A stretch of DNA of 64,000 nt from Dermacoccus abyssi (GTDB lineage Bacteria; Actinomycetota; Actinomycetes; Actinomycetales; Dermatophilaceae), in assembly GCF_034541975.1 (NCBI RefSeq), contig NZ_JAVYJM010000001.1. The stretch is one strand, 5' to 3'. Position numbers and translations under genes: made by a program. The notes under the pieces were generated by a model that was not told the origin of the DNA, did no database searches, and saw only the letters and a program-made list of their open reading frames with translations. Of this stretch, positions 41,461 through 49,213 are shown piece by piece; position 1 is the first letter of the stretch; each line of letters opens with the position of its first letter.

Positions 41461-41640
41461 ATGGACAACATCACCACCGTCTTCTGGGCCCTCATGACGA
41501 TCAGCGCCATCGGCGTCATCGCCTTCGTCGCCACCCTCGCCACCTGGGGCACGCAGTTCTTCGCTGCCAACCGCCCGGTGCGCAAGGAGCGTCGCGAGAG
41601 CATCCCGGCCTACTACGGCCGCCTCGTCACGGCGCACTGA
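41461..41640 (+). CDS. Small single-pass membrane protein, 59 residues
   Basis: An ATG at 41461 with GAAGGAG 8 bases upstream opens a 59-codon gene. One hydrophobic stretch (residues 8-36: FWALMTISAIGVIAFVATLA) is followed by a basic tail RPVRKERRESIPAYYGRL. It has its own regulated promoter region with two BlaI/CopY-like boxes and a perfect terminator after it, strong signs of a real gene. I do not recognise the family; small helper subunits of membrane complexes have this shape. Confidence 0.75.
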   Translation: MDNITTVFWALMTISAIGVIAFVATLATWGTQFFAANRPVRKERRESIPAYYGRLVTAH

Positions 41641-41657
41641 TCGCCCGCAACCAACCG

Positions 41658-41695
41658 CGAGACCCCGTCACACCAGCTGGTGTGACGGGGTCTCG
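41658..41695. terminator. Bidirectional terminator, 38-bp perfect palindrome
   Basis: Bases 41658-41695 are fully self-complementary (CGAGACCCCGTCACACCAG and its complement). It lies between the small membrane protein gene and the convergent permease gene. Confidence 0.85.
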
Positions 41696-41718
41696 TGCCT
41701 TCGCTGCGACGCTGGGGT

Positions 41719-42483
41719 TCAGTCGAGGAGCGACTCGCGCAGCTCAGGCGGCAAGAGGCGGCGCGCGCAGATCATCTTCTGCTCGACGGCCGACGTCACG
41801 GCCTGAGCCGCGAGGATCGACGTCGACACGACAACCTGCGCCGTCGCGGCCTGAACGGCCGAACCGCCACCGAGCATGACGCCGATGAAGGCGCCGGGCA
41901 ACGTCACCATGCCGGCCGTCCGGGTCTGGTCGAGCACGGGGATGAGCGACTCGGGCAGGCGCCGTTCGATGACGAGCGCGATCGCGTCCTTGGGCAGCAG
42001 ACCAATCGAGAGGCCCGCCTCGTACTGGTTCTTCTCCTCGCGCAGGCCGTCGAAGGCGCGACGCGAAACGAGCGTGTGCACGCTCATGACGTTGCCGATG
42101 ACGATGCCCGCGGTGGGGATGATCGACTCGCCCTTGAGCGGCACGACGCCGGCCGCCGCGACGATGACGAGCACGGGAAGCAGCCCTGACGCCATGGCGA
42201 TGGCCGCGGCCACGCGGGCGCGATGATCGGTGGCTCCGGAGCGTTTCGTCGTCGTGAGGACGGCGACGAGGAACATCGCGACAACCGCAGCGATGGACGC
42301 CCAGAGGTACTTCACGACGCCCGTGATGAGCAGCGCGGCCAGCGTCAACTGCACGGCGGCGCGGGCCACTGCGATAAGCGATGTGCGCGACAGGCGGACA
42401 CCGGACATCCGGTAGCCGACCTGGATCATGAGGAGCAGGCACACGATCGCGACGACGACGTGCCAGCCGAAACCTGTTGTCAC
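41719..42483 (-). CDS. FetB-like ABC permease (UPF0014)
   Basis: A 254-residue membrane protein of the UPF0014/FetB family: RLSRTSLIAVARAAVQLTLA, GIVIGNVMSVHTL and RTAGMVTLPGAFIGVMLGG are diagnostic. In E. coli FetB works with the ATPase FetA in iron export. No ATPase gene is next to it here, so it may use one from elsewhere or be an orphan. The GTG at 42483 starts the hydrophobic N-terminus; no clear ribosome site is seen. Confidence 0.88.
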   Translation of the reverse strand: MTTGFGWHVVVAIVCLLLMIQVGYRMSGVRLSRTSLIAVARAAVQLTLAALLITGVVKYLWASIAAVVAMFLVAVLTTTKRSGATDHRARVAAAIAMASGLLPVLVIVAAAGVVPLKGESIIPTAGIVIGNVMSVHTLVSRRAFDGLREEKNQYEAGLSIGLLPKDAIALVIERRLPESLIPVLDQTRTAGMVTLPGAFIGVMLGGGSAVQAATAQVVVSTSILAAQAVTSAVEQKMICARRLLPPELRESLLD

Positions 42484-42587
42484 CCGTGCAGTCTGCCCGC
42501 GTTCGCCCCCGTCGGCCAGTGAGGCGAGACTGTGCAGACGCCCCATGGCCGGTTCGGCGGCTTGTGACGAACGCAGAGGAGACGCCC

Positions 42588-43424
42588 ATGACGACGCTGC
42601 CCCACCCGGGCACCGGCGAGCCGTTCGCCTCCCCCGTGCCGCCGGGCACGGGATGGCCGGCCGACCCCGCTCGACCGCGCACCCGCCTCGCGCGCAGTTC
42701 GGACGACGTCGAGCGGCTCGCAGCGTCGTCGCGTTCCCTGGAGCAGCTGGACGCCCGGGTGACGGTGTGCCGCGCCTGCCCGCGGCTCGTCGCATGGCGC
42801 GAATCGGTGGCGCGCGACAAGCGGGCAGCGTTCGCGGGCGAGCCCTACTGGGGACGGCCGGTGGCGGCCTTCGGCAGCACCAACCCCCACGGCCTGATCG
42901 TCGGCCTGGCCCCGGCAGCCAACGGCGCCAACCGCACGGGCCGGATGTTCACCGGCGACCGCAGCGGCGAGTGGCTCTTCGCGAGCCTGCACCGGGTGGG
43001 CATCGCATCGCAGCCGGTGAGCAAACACGCCGGTGACGCACTGGAACTCGACGGCGTCCGCATCACCTCCCCGGTGCACTGCGCGCCGCCGGACAACGTA
43101 CCGACGAGCGTGGAGAAGGCCACCTGTTCCACCTGGCTCGTGCGTGAGCTGCAGTTGCTCGAGCCGGGGTTGCGCACGGTCGTCACGCTCGGCGGTATCG
43201 CGTGGACGCAGACGCTCGGCGTCGCGCGGCGCCTCGGCTGGGAGGTGCCGCGCCCCGCCCCCCGCTTCGGCCACGGCGCCGAGGTGGAGCTACGCACGGC
43301 GAAGGGACGCCCGATCACGCTGCTCGGGTGCTACCACGTGAGCCAGCGCAACACCCAGACCGGAGTGCTCACCGAGGACATGCTCGACGCGGTGCTCGCG
43401 CGGCTTCACAACCCGATTCTGTAG
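42588..43424 (+). CDS. udgB: Family 5 uracil-DNA glycosylase
   Basis: A 278-residue iron-sulfur uracil-DNA glycosylase. Motif A is GLAPAANGANRTGRMFTGD, lacking the usual polar catalytic residue as in UdgB; motif B ends CYHVSQRNT. The 4Fe-4S ligands are CRAC, the Cys in HCAPPDN and the Cys in TCSTWL. The enzyme removes uracil, and in relatives hypoxanthine, from DNA. The ATG at 42588 has GGAG upstream. Its stop codon lies inside the first copy of the 50-nt repeat. Confidence 0.92.
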   Translation: MTTLPHPGTGEPFASPVPPGTGWPADPARPRTRLARSSDDVERLAASSRSLEQLDARVTVCRACPRLVAWRESVARDKRAAFAGEPYWGRPVAAFGSTNPHGLIVGLAPAANGANRTGRMFTGDRSGEWLFASLHRVGIASQPVSKHAGDALELDGVRITSPVHCAPPDNVPTSVEKATCSTWLVRELQLLEPGLRTVVTLGGIAWTQTLGVARRLGWEVPRPAPRFGHGAEVELRTAKGRPITLLGCYHVSQRNTQTGVLTEDMLDAVLARLHNPIL

Positions 43425-43464
43425 ACGTTCGGCGTCACATGCGACGCGCAACGTCGACAGAATC
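43415..43464. repeat. 50-nt inverted-repeat element, copy 1
   Basis: Starts GATTCTGTAGACGTTCGGCG and ends CGACAGAATC, so the ends can pair. It is 45 of 50 identical to 44447-44496. The udgB stop codon TAG is inside it. Confidence 0.8.
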
Positions 43465-43503
43465 CGCAGGAAACCTCCCGGCGGATCGCCACGTCGAAGG
43501 GCT

Positions 43504-44433
43504 GTGACTGCATATCGTGACGTCGTGACAAGCACAGCTGGCGAGACGTGGGGGATTTCCGGCCCGAACTTCCTCATCGGTTACGTCATTCTCACGTTCG
43601 CCGGCTACCTGATCGCCCGCTGGATCTTCGCGCCGCAGCAACGCGGGCCCAAGGATCTCGGCATCCCTCTCGACTCGTTGAGTTCACCCGAATGGGGCCT
43701 CATGCGACGGCCGGAGGCCGCAGTGAACGCTGCGATCGCCGACCTGCTCAGCGACGGCTGGTTGGTCGGCACGCCCGGACGGTGCGCGCCGGCCGGGCGC
43801 GGTCAACGCCCCCTTCGCACCCCGTTCCACGGGGCGGTCCTCACTGCGGTTGCGAATGCCGGTACCCACCAGCCGACGACGAAGCAGCTCCTCGCCGACC
43901 CGACGGTCGTGCGCGAGATGGCGACGATGCGCGGCCACCTCGAACGCCTCGGTGTTCTCACGACCCCTGCCCGCGAACGTCTTGCCTGGGGACTGCCCCT
44001 CGTCATGACGGCGGTGATCGCGCTCGGCGTCGCGCGGCTCGTCGCGGGCCTGAACAACGGAAAGCCGATCCTCTACCTCCTCGCCGCTCTGTTCTTCGCC
44101 GCTCTGTTCACCATGGCCGCCTACGGCGAACCACGGCACCTCACACGGGCGGGTCAGCGGTTGATCACCGAGAAGGCGAAGGCCAACCCCGACCTCGTCA
44201 TCTCGAAGGCGACGCGCAAGAGCGGGTACGTCGGGGGCGCCGGGCGCGACATCGGCCTCTCGGTGGCCCTCTTCGGCACCTCCGCGCTCGTCCTCGCCCA
44301 CCCCGCCGCGGCGTCCGCGTTCGGTATCGAGCACACCACCTACGGCGCCATCCCCACCGCCGGCAGCAGCGGGTCGTCGTACACGGGTTCGTCCTGCAGC
44401 AGCGGAGGCTGTGGCAGTGGATGCGGCGGCTGA
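43504..44433 (+). CDS. TIGR04222-type membrane protein with Cys/Gly-rich tail (1)
   Basis: A 309-residue protein. The N-terminal part has a membrane helix and WGLMRRPEAAVNAAIADLLS, then RTPFHGAVLTAVANAG, as in the TIGR04222 domain, which was named for lying near low-complexity sequence. Two more membrane segments follow at about 160-205, then LSVALFGTSALVLAHPAAAS and a tail SSCSSGGCGSGCGG with three Cys. It is the first of three related genes before a DUF692 enzyme. The tail is a candidate substrate for that enzyme. The GTG start is tentative; GTG 43525 is also in frame. Confidence 0.8.
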   Translation: MTAYRDVVTSTAGETWGISGPNFLIGYVILTFAGYLIARWIFAPQQRGPKDLGIPLDSLSSPEWGLMRRPEAAVNAAIADLLSDGWLVGTPGRCAPAGRGQRPLRTPFHGAVLTAVANAGTHQPTTKQLLADPTVVREMATMRGHLERLGVLTTPARERLAWGLPLVMTAVIALGVARLVAGLNNGKPILYLLAALFFAALFTMAAYGEPRHLTRAGQRLITEKAKANPDLVISKATRKSGYVGGAGRDIGLSVALFGTSALVLAHPAAASAFGIEHTTYGAIPTAGSSGSSYTGSSCSSGGCGSGCGG

Positions 44434-44446
44434 CACCCTGCAGGCC

Positions 44447-44496
44447 GATTCTGTAGACGTTCGGCGTCACATACGCCGCGCGATGTCTACAGAATC
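44447..44496. repeat. 50-nt inverted-repeat element, copy 2
   Basis: Starts GATTCTGTAGACGTTCGGCG and ends CTACAGAATC. With copy 1 it brackets the first Cys-tailed membrane protein gene. The second gene of that type starts right after it and lacks the N-terminal half, so the repeat may mark a recombination joint. Confidence 0.8.
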
Positions 44497-44504
44497 CGAC
44501 GGAG

Positions 44505-44918
44505 TTGATCGCCACCCGGCGTCAGCAGCACGGTTGGATCCTCTCCTACGCCGGGCTCGTCGCGTGGTTCGCCCTCGGCACGGTGCGCCTCGTCGTCTGG
44601 CTCGGGCGCGGCAGGCCCGTCGGCTATCTCGTTGCGGAACTGATCGCCTTCGCCGTTGCCCTCGCCCTGAATTTCACCTTCCGGCGCGACCGCATGACGA
44701 AGGTCGGCACCGAGGCGCCGGCACCGCGCGACCTCGGGCTTGCCGTCGGACTCTTCGGCACGGCTGCCCTCTTCGTCGCGGCTCCGGCCTTCGCGGAAAC
44801 GATCGCCCTCCCGAAACAGGTGTACGGCTCCGTGGCGAGCGACGGCTCCGGCGGCGGCGACTCGGGAGGCTCGGGATCGTCGTGCGGTGGCGGCTGCGGA
44901 GGTGGTTGTGGTGGATGA
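44505..44918 (+). CDS. N-terminally truncated TIGR04222-like membrane protein with Cys/Gly tail (2)
   Basis: About 137 residues that correspond to the C-terminal half of its neighbour: two membrane helices (YAGLVAWFALGTVRLVVWLG, LVAELIAFAVALALNFTF), then LGLAVGLFGTAALFVAAPAF and the tail GSSCGGGCGGGCGG with three Cys. The soluble TIGR04222 N-terminal domain is missing. The start is unsure: a TTG at 44505 has GGAG too close, and no better start is seen. It may be a remnant or a minimal substrate. Confidence 0.6.
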   Translation: MIATRRQQHGWILSYAGLVAWFALGTVRLVVWLGRGRPVGYLVAELIAFAVALALNFTFRRDRMTKVGTEAPAPRDLGLAVGLFGTAALFVAAPAFAETIALPKQVYGSVASDGSGGGDSGGSGSSCGGGCGGGCGG

Positions 44919-44947
44919 TGGCGCCATCACACCTGGGGAGGGACGAG

Positions 44948-45748
44948 ATGACCACACCTGAGCACATCGCGATGCTGAACGGCCGCACCGCCGCAGTTCA
45001 GGCTGCCACCGCCGACCTGCTCGAACGCGGCGCCCTGCGCAGCGACGGCCACACCGTCTCCGCGGGGGCCACCGTTCCCGGCATGACGGACCTGCAGCGA
45101 GCCATCCACCGCGCCGTACACAACGGCGCGCCGCGTGTCGAACAGGACCGCGACGTCGTCGTCCAGCTCGACCTCCTCCAGCGTGACTGCGTGCGCCGCG
45201 GCCTCCTGCACCCGCCGAAGCGGGCCAAGAACGGCAGTTCGGTGGGCGGCCTCCTCCTCGGCGGAGTCATCCTGCTCGTCGTCCTCGCCGTCCTGAAGGC
45301 GCCGATTCCCCTCGTCGTGGTGACCATGGTCGCCATCGTCGTCGCCCTCTTCTTCGCCATCCGCCGCCCGGCAGCCCCACGTGACCGCCGCACGAAGCAG
45401 GGCATCGCCGCCCTCCAGCAGGCGCGCGCGGAAACGGGCGAGGCGTCGCCGCTCGGCGTGCGGGTGGCCGCGTTCGGCACCCGCCCGCTCCTGCTCGCCT
45501 TTCCCGCGGCAGCCGTCCTCGGCTGGCCGCTCGTCGACTTCGACGACCCCATGGTGCAGGCCCAGCGCTGGGCCGGTGGAAGCGGTGGCGGCTACTCCTG
45601 CTCGTCGTCGTCCGGGAGCGACGGCAACCACGACGCGTGGTGCAGCGGCGGCAACACCTGTGGCTCCGGCGGCTCGTGCAACTCCGGGTCGTGCAGTTCG
45701 AGCAGCTGTGGCGGCGGTTCCTCCTGCGGCGGCGGGTGCTCGTCATGA
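44948..45748 (+). CDS. TIGR04222-like membrane protein with long Cys-rich tail (3)
   Basis: A 266-residue protein: a soluble N-terminal domain (TAAVQAATADLLERGALRSD, TDLQRAIHRAVHNGAPRV), two close membrane helices (SVGGLLLGGVILLVVLAVLK and VVVTMVAIVVALFFAI), LGVRVAAFGTRPLLLAFPAA, then a tail of about 60 residues with eight Cys set among Ser and Gly, ending SSCGGGCSS. GGGAGG precedes the ATG at 44948. Its stop overlaps the DUF692 start (ATGA), so enzyme and protein are made together. Confidence 0.82.
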   Translation: MTTPEHIAMLNGRTAAVQAATADLLERGALRSDGHTVSAGATVPGMTDLQRAIHRAVHNGAPRVEQDRDVVVQLDLLQRDCVRRGLLHPPKRAKNGSSVGGLLLGGVILLVVLAVLKAPIPLVVVTMVAIVVALFFAIRRPAAPRDRRTKQGIAALQQARAETGEASPLGVRVAAFGTRPLLLAFPAAAVLGWPLVDFDDPMVQAQRWAGGSGGGYSCSSSSGSDGNHDAWCSGGNTCGSGGSCNSGSCSSSSCGGGSSCGGGCSS

Positions 45749-46605
45749 CGACGACGCCGTCCACCACGCGCCTGCCCATGCCCTCCGGCGTCGGCATCGG
45801 CTGGCGTCAGGAGATCGCGCCCCTGCTCGCGGGGATGCCGGACCTGCGCTGGGTCGAGGTCGTCGCCGAGGGCGTCATGCACGGTATGCCACCGGCCCTG
45901 CGTCGGCTGCGTGACGACGGTGTCACCGTCATCCCGCACGGCGTGCGCCTCGGCCTCGGCGACGCCGAAGGACTCGACGAGCACCGCATCGCCCACTTCG
46001 CCGATGCCGCCCGCATCACAGGGGCGCCGCTCGTCAGCGAGCACATCGCGTTCGTGCGCTCCGGAGGCGTCGAGGCCGGACACCTCCTGCCGCTGCCGCG
46101 CACGCGGGAGGCGGCCGACGTCATGGTCGCCAACGTCAAGCGCGTGCAGGCCGAGCTCGACGTCCCGATCGCCCTCGAACCCATCGCGGCCGTCTTCACG
46201 TGGCCCGAGGACGAGCTGACCGAGGCGCAGTTCGTCACCGAGATCGTCGAACGCACCGATGCGATGCTGCTGCTCGACATCGCCAACGTCTACGCGAACG
46301 CGCGCAACCACGGCTGGGACGCCCTCGAGCAGGCCCGGGCCATGCCGCTGGAGCGCCTCGCGTACATGCACGTCGCCGGAGGCGCGGAGAACGAGGGCAT
46401 CTACCACGACACCCACGCCCACCGCGTCGAGCCGGAGGTGCTCGCCCTCATCGCAGAGCTGTCGACGCACACGCAGTTGCCCGCCGCGATGCTCGAACGC
46501 GACGGCAACTACCCGCCTGCGAGCGAACTGCTCGGCGAGCTCGACGCCATCGCCGACGCCGCCCGCATGCCGCGCGTCAGCACCCAGGTGTCGGTCGGTG
46601 TCTGA
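45745..46605 (+). CDS. DUF692 multinuclear non-heme iron oxidase (MNIO)
   Basis: A 286-residue TIM-barrel enzyme of the MbnB/TglH/ChrH superfamily. Metal ligand candidates are all present: His65 (PHGVRLGLGD), Glu99-His100 (SEHIAF), Glu145 (LEPIA), Asp178 and His189 (LLDIANVYANARNHG), His209 (MHVAGG), His224/226 (HDTHAHRV) and Glu251 (LERDGN). Known members oxidise Cys or Asp/Asn residues of peptides using two or three irons. It is coupled to the Cys-tailed protein upstream and the DUF2063 protein downstream, which suggests that the tails are its substrates. Confidence 0.93.
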   Translation: MTTTPSTTRLPMPSGVGIGWRQEIAPLLAGMPDLRWVEVVAEGVMHGMPPALRRLRDDGVTVIPHGVRLGLGDAEGLDEHRIAHFADAARITGAPLVSEHIAFVRSGGVEAGHLLPLPRTREAADVMVANVKRVQAELDVPIALEPIAAVFTWPEDELTEAQFVTEIVERTDAMLLLDIANVYANARNHGWDALEQARAMPLERLAYMHVAGGAENEGIYHDTHAHRVEPEVLALIAELSTHTQLPAAMLERDGNYPPASELLGELDAIADAARMPRVSTQVSVGV

Positions 46606-47068
46606 GCCGGACGTCAACGCCTCGCTCGCCGCCCGTCAGCGGCAGGTGCTCGACGCCGTCACCGGAACGGCCACCATCCCCGACGGCTTCGCGGCGTTCA
46701 ACGTCGACATCGCACGCCGCGCACTGCTCGACAAGCGGGCGCGCGAACTGCACTACGCGTGGCCGATCCTCGCCGCGTCACTCGGCGAGCACCTGCGAGC
46801 GCTCTTCGCCGAGTTCGCCGAGCACCGCCCGACCCGCGGCATGCGCAACGACGGGTACGCGTTCGCCACGTGGCTCGAAGCGCGCGGCGACCTCCCCCTG
46901 GCCGGCGCTCTCGAACTCGCCGAGGCACGCCTCTGGTGGGTCTGGTCCGATGACGACACCCCACCTCAGCGGCGGACGTCACGGATCGCGAGCGCCCGCT
47001 TCCCCGGCGGCCGTCTCGTGCGCACGGGCAACCGCGTTCACACGATCGGCCGACCGCGCACGTCCTAG
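46598..47068 (+). CDS. DUF2063-type partner of the MNIO enzyme
   Basis: A 156-residue, mostly helical protein: SLAARQRQVLDAVTGTATIP, FNVDIARRALLDKRARELHY, WPILAASLGEHLRALFAEFA. The pattern fits the DUF2063/MbnC-like N-terminal domain that docks the peptide for DUF692 enzymes. The GTG at 46598 overlaps the enzyme gene by 8 bp. Its stop overlaps the stop of the convergent gene in the four bases CTAG. Partner function is by analogy with MbnBC and TglHI. Confidence 0.8.
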   Translation: MSEPDVNASLAARQRQVLDAVTGTATIPDGFAAFNVDIARRALLDKRARELHYAWPILAASLGEHLRALFAEFAEHRPTRGMRNDGYAFATWLEARGDLPLAGALELAEARLWWVWSDDDTPPQRRTSRIASARFPGGRLVRTGNRVHTIGRPRTS

Positions 47069-47526
47069 CCGCGCGTGCTCATGTGCTCCCACGGCTTCGA
47101 CAGGTCGAAGCGGCGCCCGCTGATCTCCGAGACGGCAATACGCACGATCGTGTGCTTCTGCGTGGGCACCCACGGGCGCAGCGGAAGCTGTTCGGCGCGT
47201 GCCTTGTCCTGGCCCTCGAGCACCTCGGCCTTGCCGTGGACGACGACGCTGCACGCCTCGGCGTCGCGCCTGCCGTCCGGCGCAGCCACGAGGTCGTCGA
47301 CCTCGAACGCGACGGCGTCGTTCATCGTCACGCCGAGCAGCTTGCTGCCCTCTGCGGTGCGGAAGTAGACGGCCTCGTGGTCGGAGACGTAGTTGATCGG
47401 CACGATCTGCACGTCGCCCACGAGCGTGTAGGCAAGGCGGCCGAACTCGTGGCGGCCGAGAAACTCCCAGCACTCCTTCTCGTCGAGCGGGTGGACGACG
47501 TCACGCGGTTCCGCGAACTCGGGCAT
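47065..47526 (-). CDS. Pyridoxamine-phosphate-oxidase-like flavin-binding protein
   Basis: A 153-residue split-barrel protein: CWEFLGRHEFGRLAYTLVGD, PINYVSDHEAVYFRTAEGSK, AFEVDD and SVVVHGKAEVLE are typical of the Nim/Rv-type flavin or F420 binders in actinobacteria. The natural substrate is unknown. The ATG at 47526 has AGGAGGAG upstream, among the best sites in the window. It ends on the DUF2063 gene with overlapping stops. Confidence 0.87.
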   Translation of the reverse strand: MPEFAEPRDVVHPLDEKECWEFLGRHEFGRLAYTLVGDVQIVPINYVSDHEAVYFRTAEGSKLLGVTMNDAVAFEVDDLVAAPDGRRDAEACSVVVHGKAEVLEGQDKARAEQLPLRPWVPTQKHTIVRIAVSEISGRRFDLSKPWEHMSTRG

Positions 47527-47672
47527 GGCTCCTCCTGGTGCTCTGGCGGGGGCTGGTGCGCCCCGCACCTCCAGCCTGCCCTGTCTGCGGGCGCGGTGGG
47601 GACCTTCGGCCCCGGGCCCTTCGTCCCTTCCCTGGGCTACTCTCGAAAGGTCAGCCGCGAGGAGGTGCCCAC

Positions 47673-47876
47673 GTGAACGCAGCCATCGGTCTGATGATCG
47701 CCTCGGTCGTCGTCATGGCGCTCATCGTCGTCTTCATCGTGCGCGTCAACAATCAGGTGCAGCGCCAGCAGCGCGAGCGCTACTTCGGCGACATCAGCCA
47801 CGTGCGCATCCCCGACGACACGAGTGAACTCACCGACCGTCGTCAGCGTCCGAAGCCGCCCTACCGCCCGCTCTGA
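47673..47876 (+). CDS. Small single-pass membrane protein, 67 residues
   Basis: A 67-residue protein with one N-terminal membrane helix (GLMIASVVVMALIVVFIVRV) and a polar tail (QRQQRERYFGDISHVRIPDD) ending PKPPYRPL. GAGGAGGT lies seven bases before the GTG at 47673. The gene ends 16 bp inside the convergent FUSC gene. I do not recognise it. Confidence 0.7.
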   Translation: MNAAIGLMIASVVVMALIVVFIVRVNNQVQRQQRERYFGDISHVRIPDDTSELTDRRQRPKPPYRPL

Positions 47877-49006
47877 CGCGCGCGAACCCGCGTGGCGTAG
47901 AGCAGGAGCATCGCGACGACGCAGCCGACGGCGGTCTCGGCGGCACGATCGAACAGCAGCGGTCCGACGGCCACCTCGTGCCCCAACTGCCCCATGAGCA
48001 GGGCGAGTGGCGTGACGAAGATCAACGCGATGCCGTAGTAACGACCCACGAACAATTCCGCCGCGGCTTGGAGCACGGTGAGTACGAGCACCGCCACGAC
48101 GCCCCGGGGGTACAGCGGCAGGATGAGCGCGGCGAGGCCCACACCGGCGAAGGTGCCGATGAGGCGGTGCAGCCCACGCGTGAGGCGGGCGCGACGCGTG
48201 GCTCCCGTCAGCCCCGCGACGACGACGACCATGGCCCAGTACGCGTGCGTGCTGCCGTAGAGCGAACCGACGACTGCGCCGACGAGGCCCGCGACGAGGG
48301 CTCCCCCGGCGAACAACATGGCCCGCCGACGGTTCGCCTCAACGCTCAGAACCTGCGCGAGATCGAAGCGCGGGAAGACGACCTTCTTCGCACCGTCAGC
48401 GCCGCCGCGCGACGATTCGACACGCACCCGGCCCACCTGACTGACGACGACGGAGAACGCCGCCGCGAGCGCCGCCACGGCGAAGGCGACCGGCACGTTG
48501 CGCGGGTCGTGCGGCAACGACGTCACGGCCGTGAAGGCGAAGACCGGGAACAGCGGGCCGGGCGGGTGCCAACGCATCCCGTCGGAGAGCAGGGAGGTCG
48601 CGCCGGCCACGAGCGTGCCGCCGAGGATGACAGCGAGTTCGCGTTGGGGCATGAGCGAAAGGGCGGTGCCTGCGGTGACGAGCACGGTCAGGACGCTGCC
48701 GACGACGATCTGTTCCCCCGCGCGCCGGGCGTGCTGCTGCCCTCGCGCGTACAACGAGGCGAAGGCTCCGAAGGCGGCGAACATCGTCCACTGCGGACGG
48801 TCGAGGACGACGAGCACGAGCAGCGGGACGAAGACGGAGACGGCCGCGCGGACCGCGACACGGTGCGCTCCGTCGTGGGGCCCGACGGTCAAGAAATCGG
48901 TGAGAAAACCGGAGTTCGAACGCTGGGAGGCCACCGCTCGACGGTACGCCGCACATGAGCCGCACACTTCATCGCGAGCACTCTCGCGGCCCGTGATGTT
49001 GCTCAT
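47861..49006 (-). CDS. FUSC-family membrane protein
   Basis: A 381-residue membrane protein with two halves of membrane helices split by a soluble linker (about residues 185-225), as in aromatic-acid-exporter-like FUSC proteins. AVRAAVSVFVPLLVLVVLDR and HAYWAMVVVVAGLTGATRRA precede LTRGLHRLIGTFAGVGLAAL, the family core. The start is uncertain: I use the ATG at 49006, and a GTG 35 codons downstream would also fit. The 3' end overlaps the small membrane protein gene by 16 bp. Confidence 0.82.
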   Translation of the reverse strand: MSNITGRESARDEVCGSCAAYRRAVASQRSNSGFLTDFLTVGPHDGAHRVAVRAAVSVFVPLLVLVVLDRPQWTMFAAFGAFASLYARGQQHARRAGEQIVVGSVLTVLVTAGTALSLMPQRELAVILGGTLVAGATSLLSDGMRWHPPGPLFPVFAFTAVTSLPHDPRNVPVAFAVAALAAAFSVVVSQVGRVRVESSRGGADGAKKVVFPRFDLAQVLSVEANRRRAMLFAGGALVAGLVGAVVGSLYGSTHAYWAMVVVVAGLTGATRRARLTRGLHRLIGTFAGVGLAALILPLYPRGVVAVLVLTVLQAAAELFVGRYYGIALIFVTPLALLMGQLGHEVAVGPLLFDRAAETAVGCVVAMLLLYATRVRARQSGR

Positions 49007-49213
49007 CCTGACGGCGTCGACGCGCGAATGTTCCTCGCGCAGTTGGGCGTTCGACCTGGGCGCCCCGGCGGGGGCTATCCACGCGACAGGCGGTCGGTAC
49101 CACACCGCGAAGGTGGATTCGGGCAATCGGGCGGGCTAATCTCGTGAGCAAGTAGTGGTGGCCGCATCCGAGAAACCTCCCTGACCGCAACACGCCACCC
49201 GAGGAGTTTGAAC

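Noticed and set aside
43504..45748. Cys/Gly tails as metallothionein domains
   Set aside because: Possible in principle, but the spacing lacks CxC runs of metallothioneins and the neighbouring DUF692 enzyme gives a better explanation.
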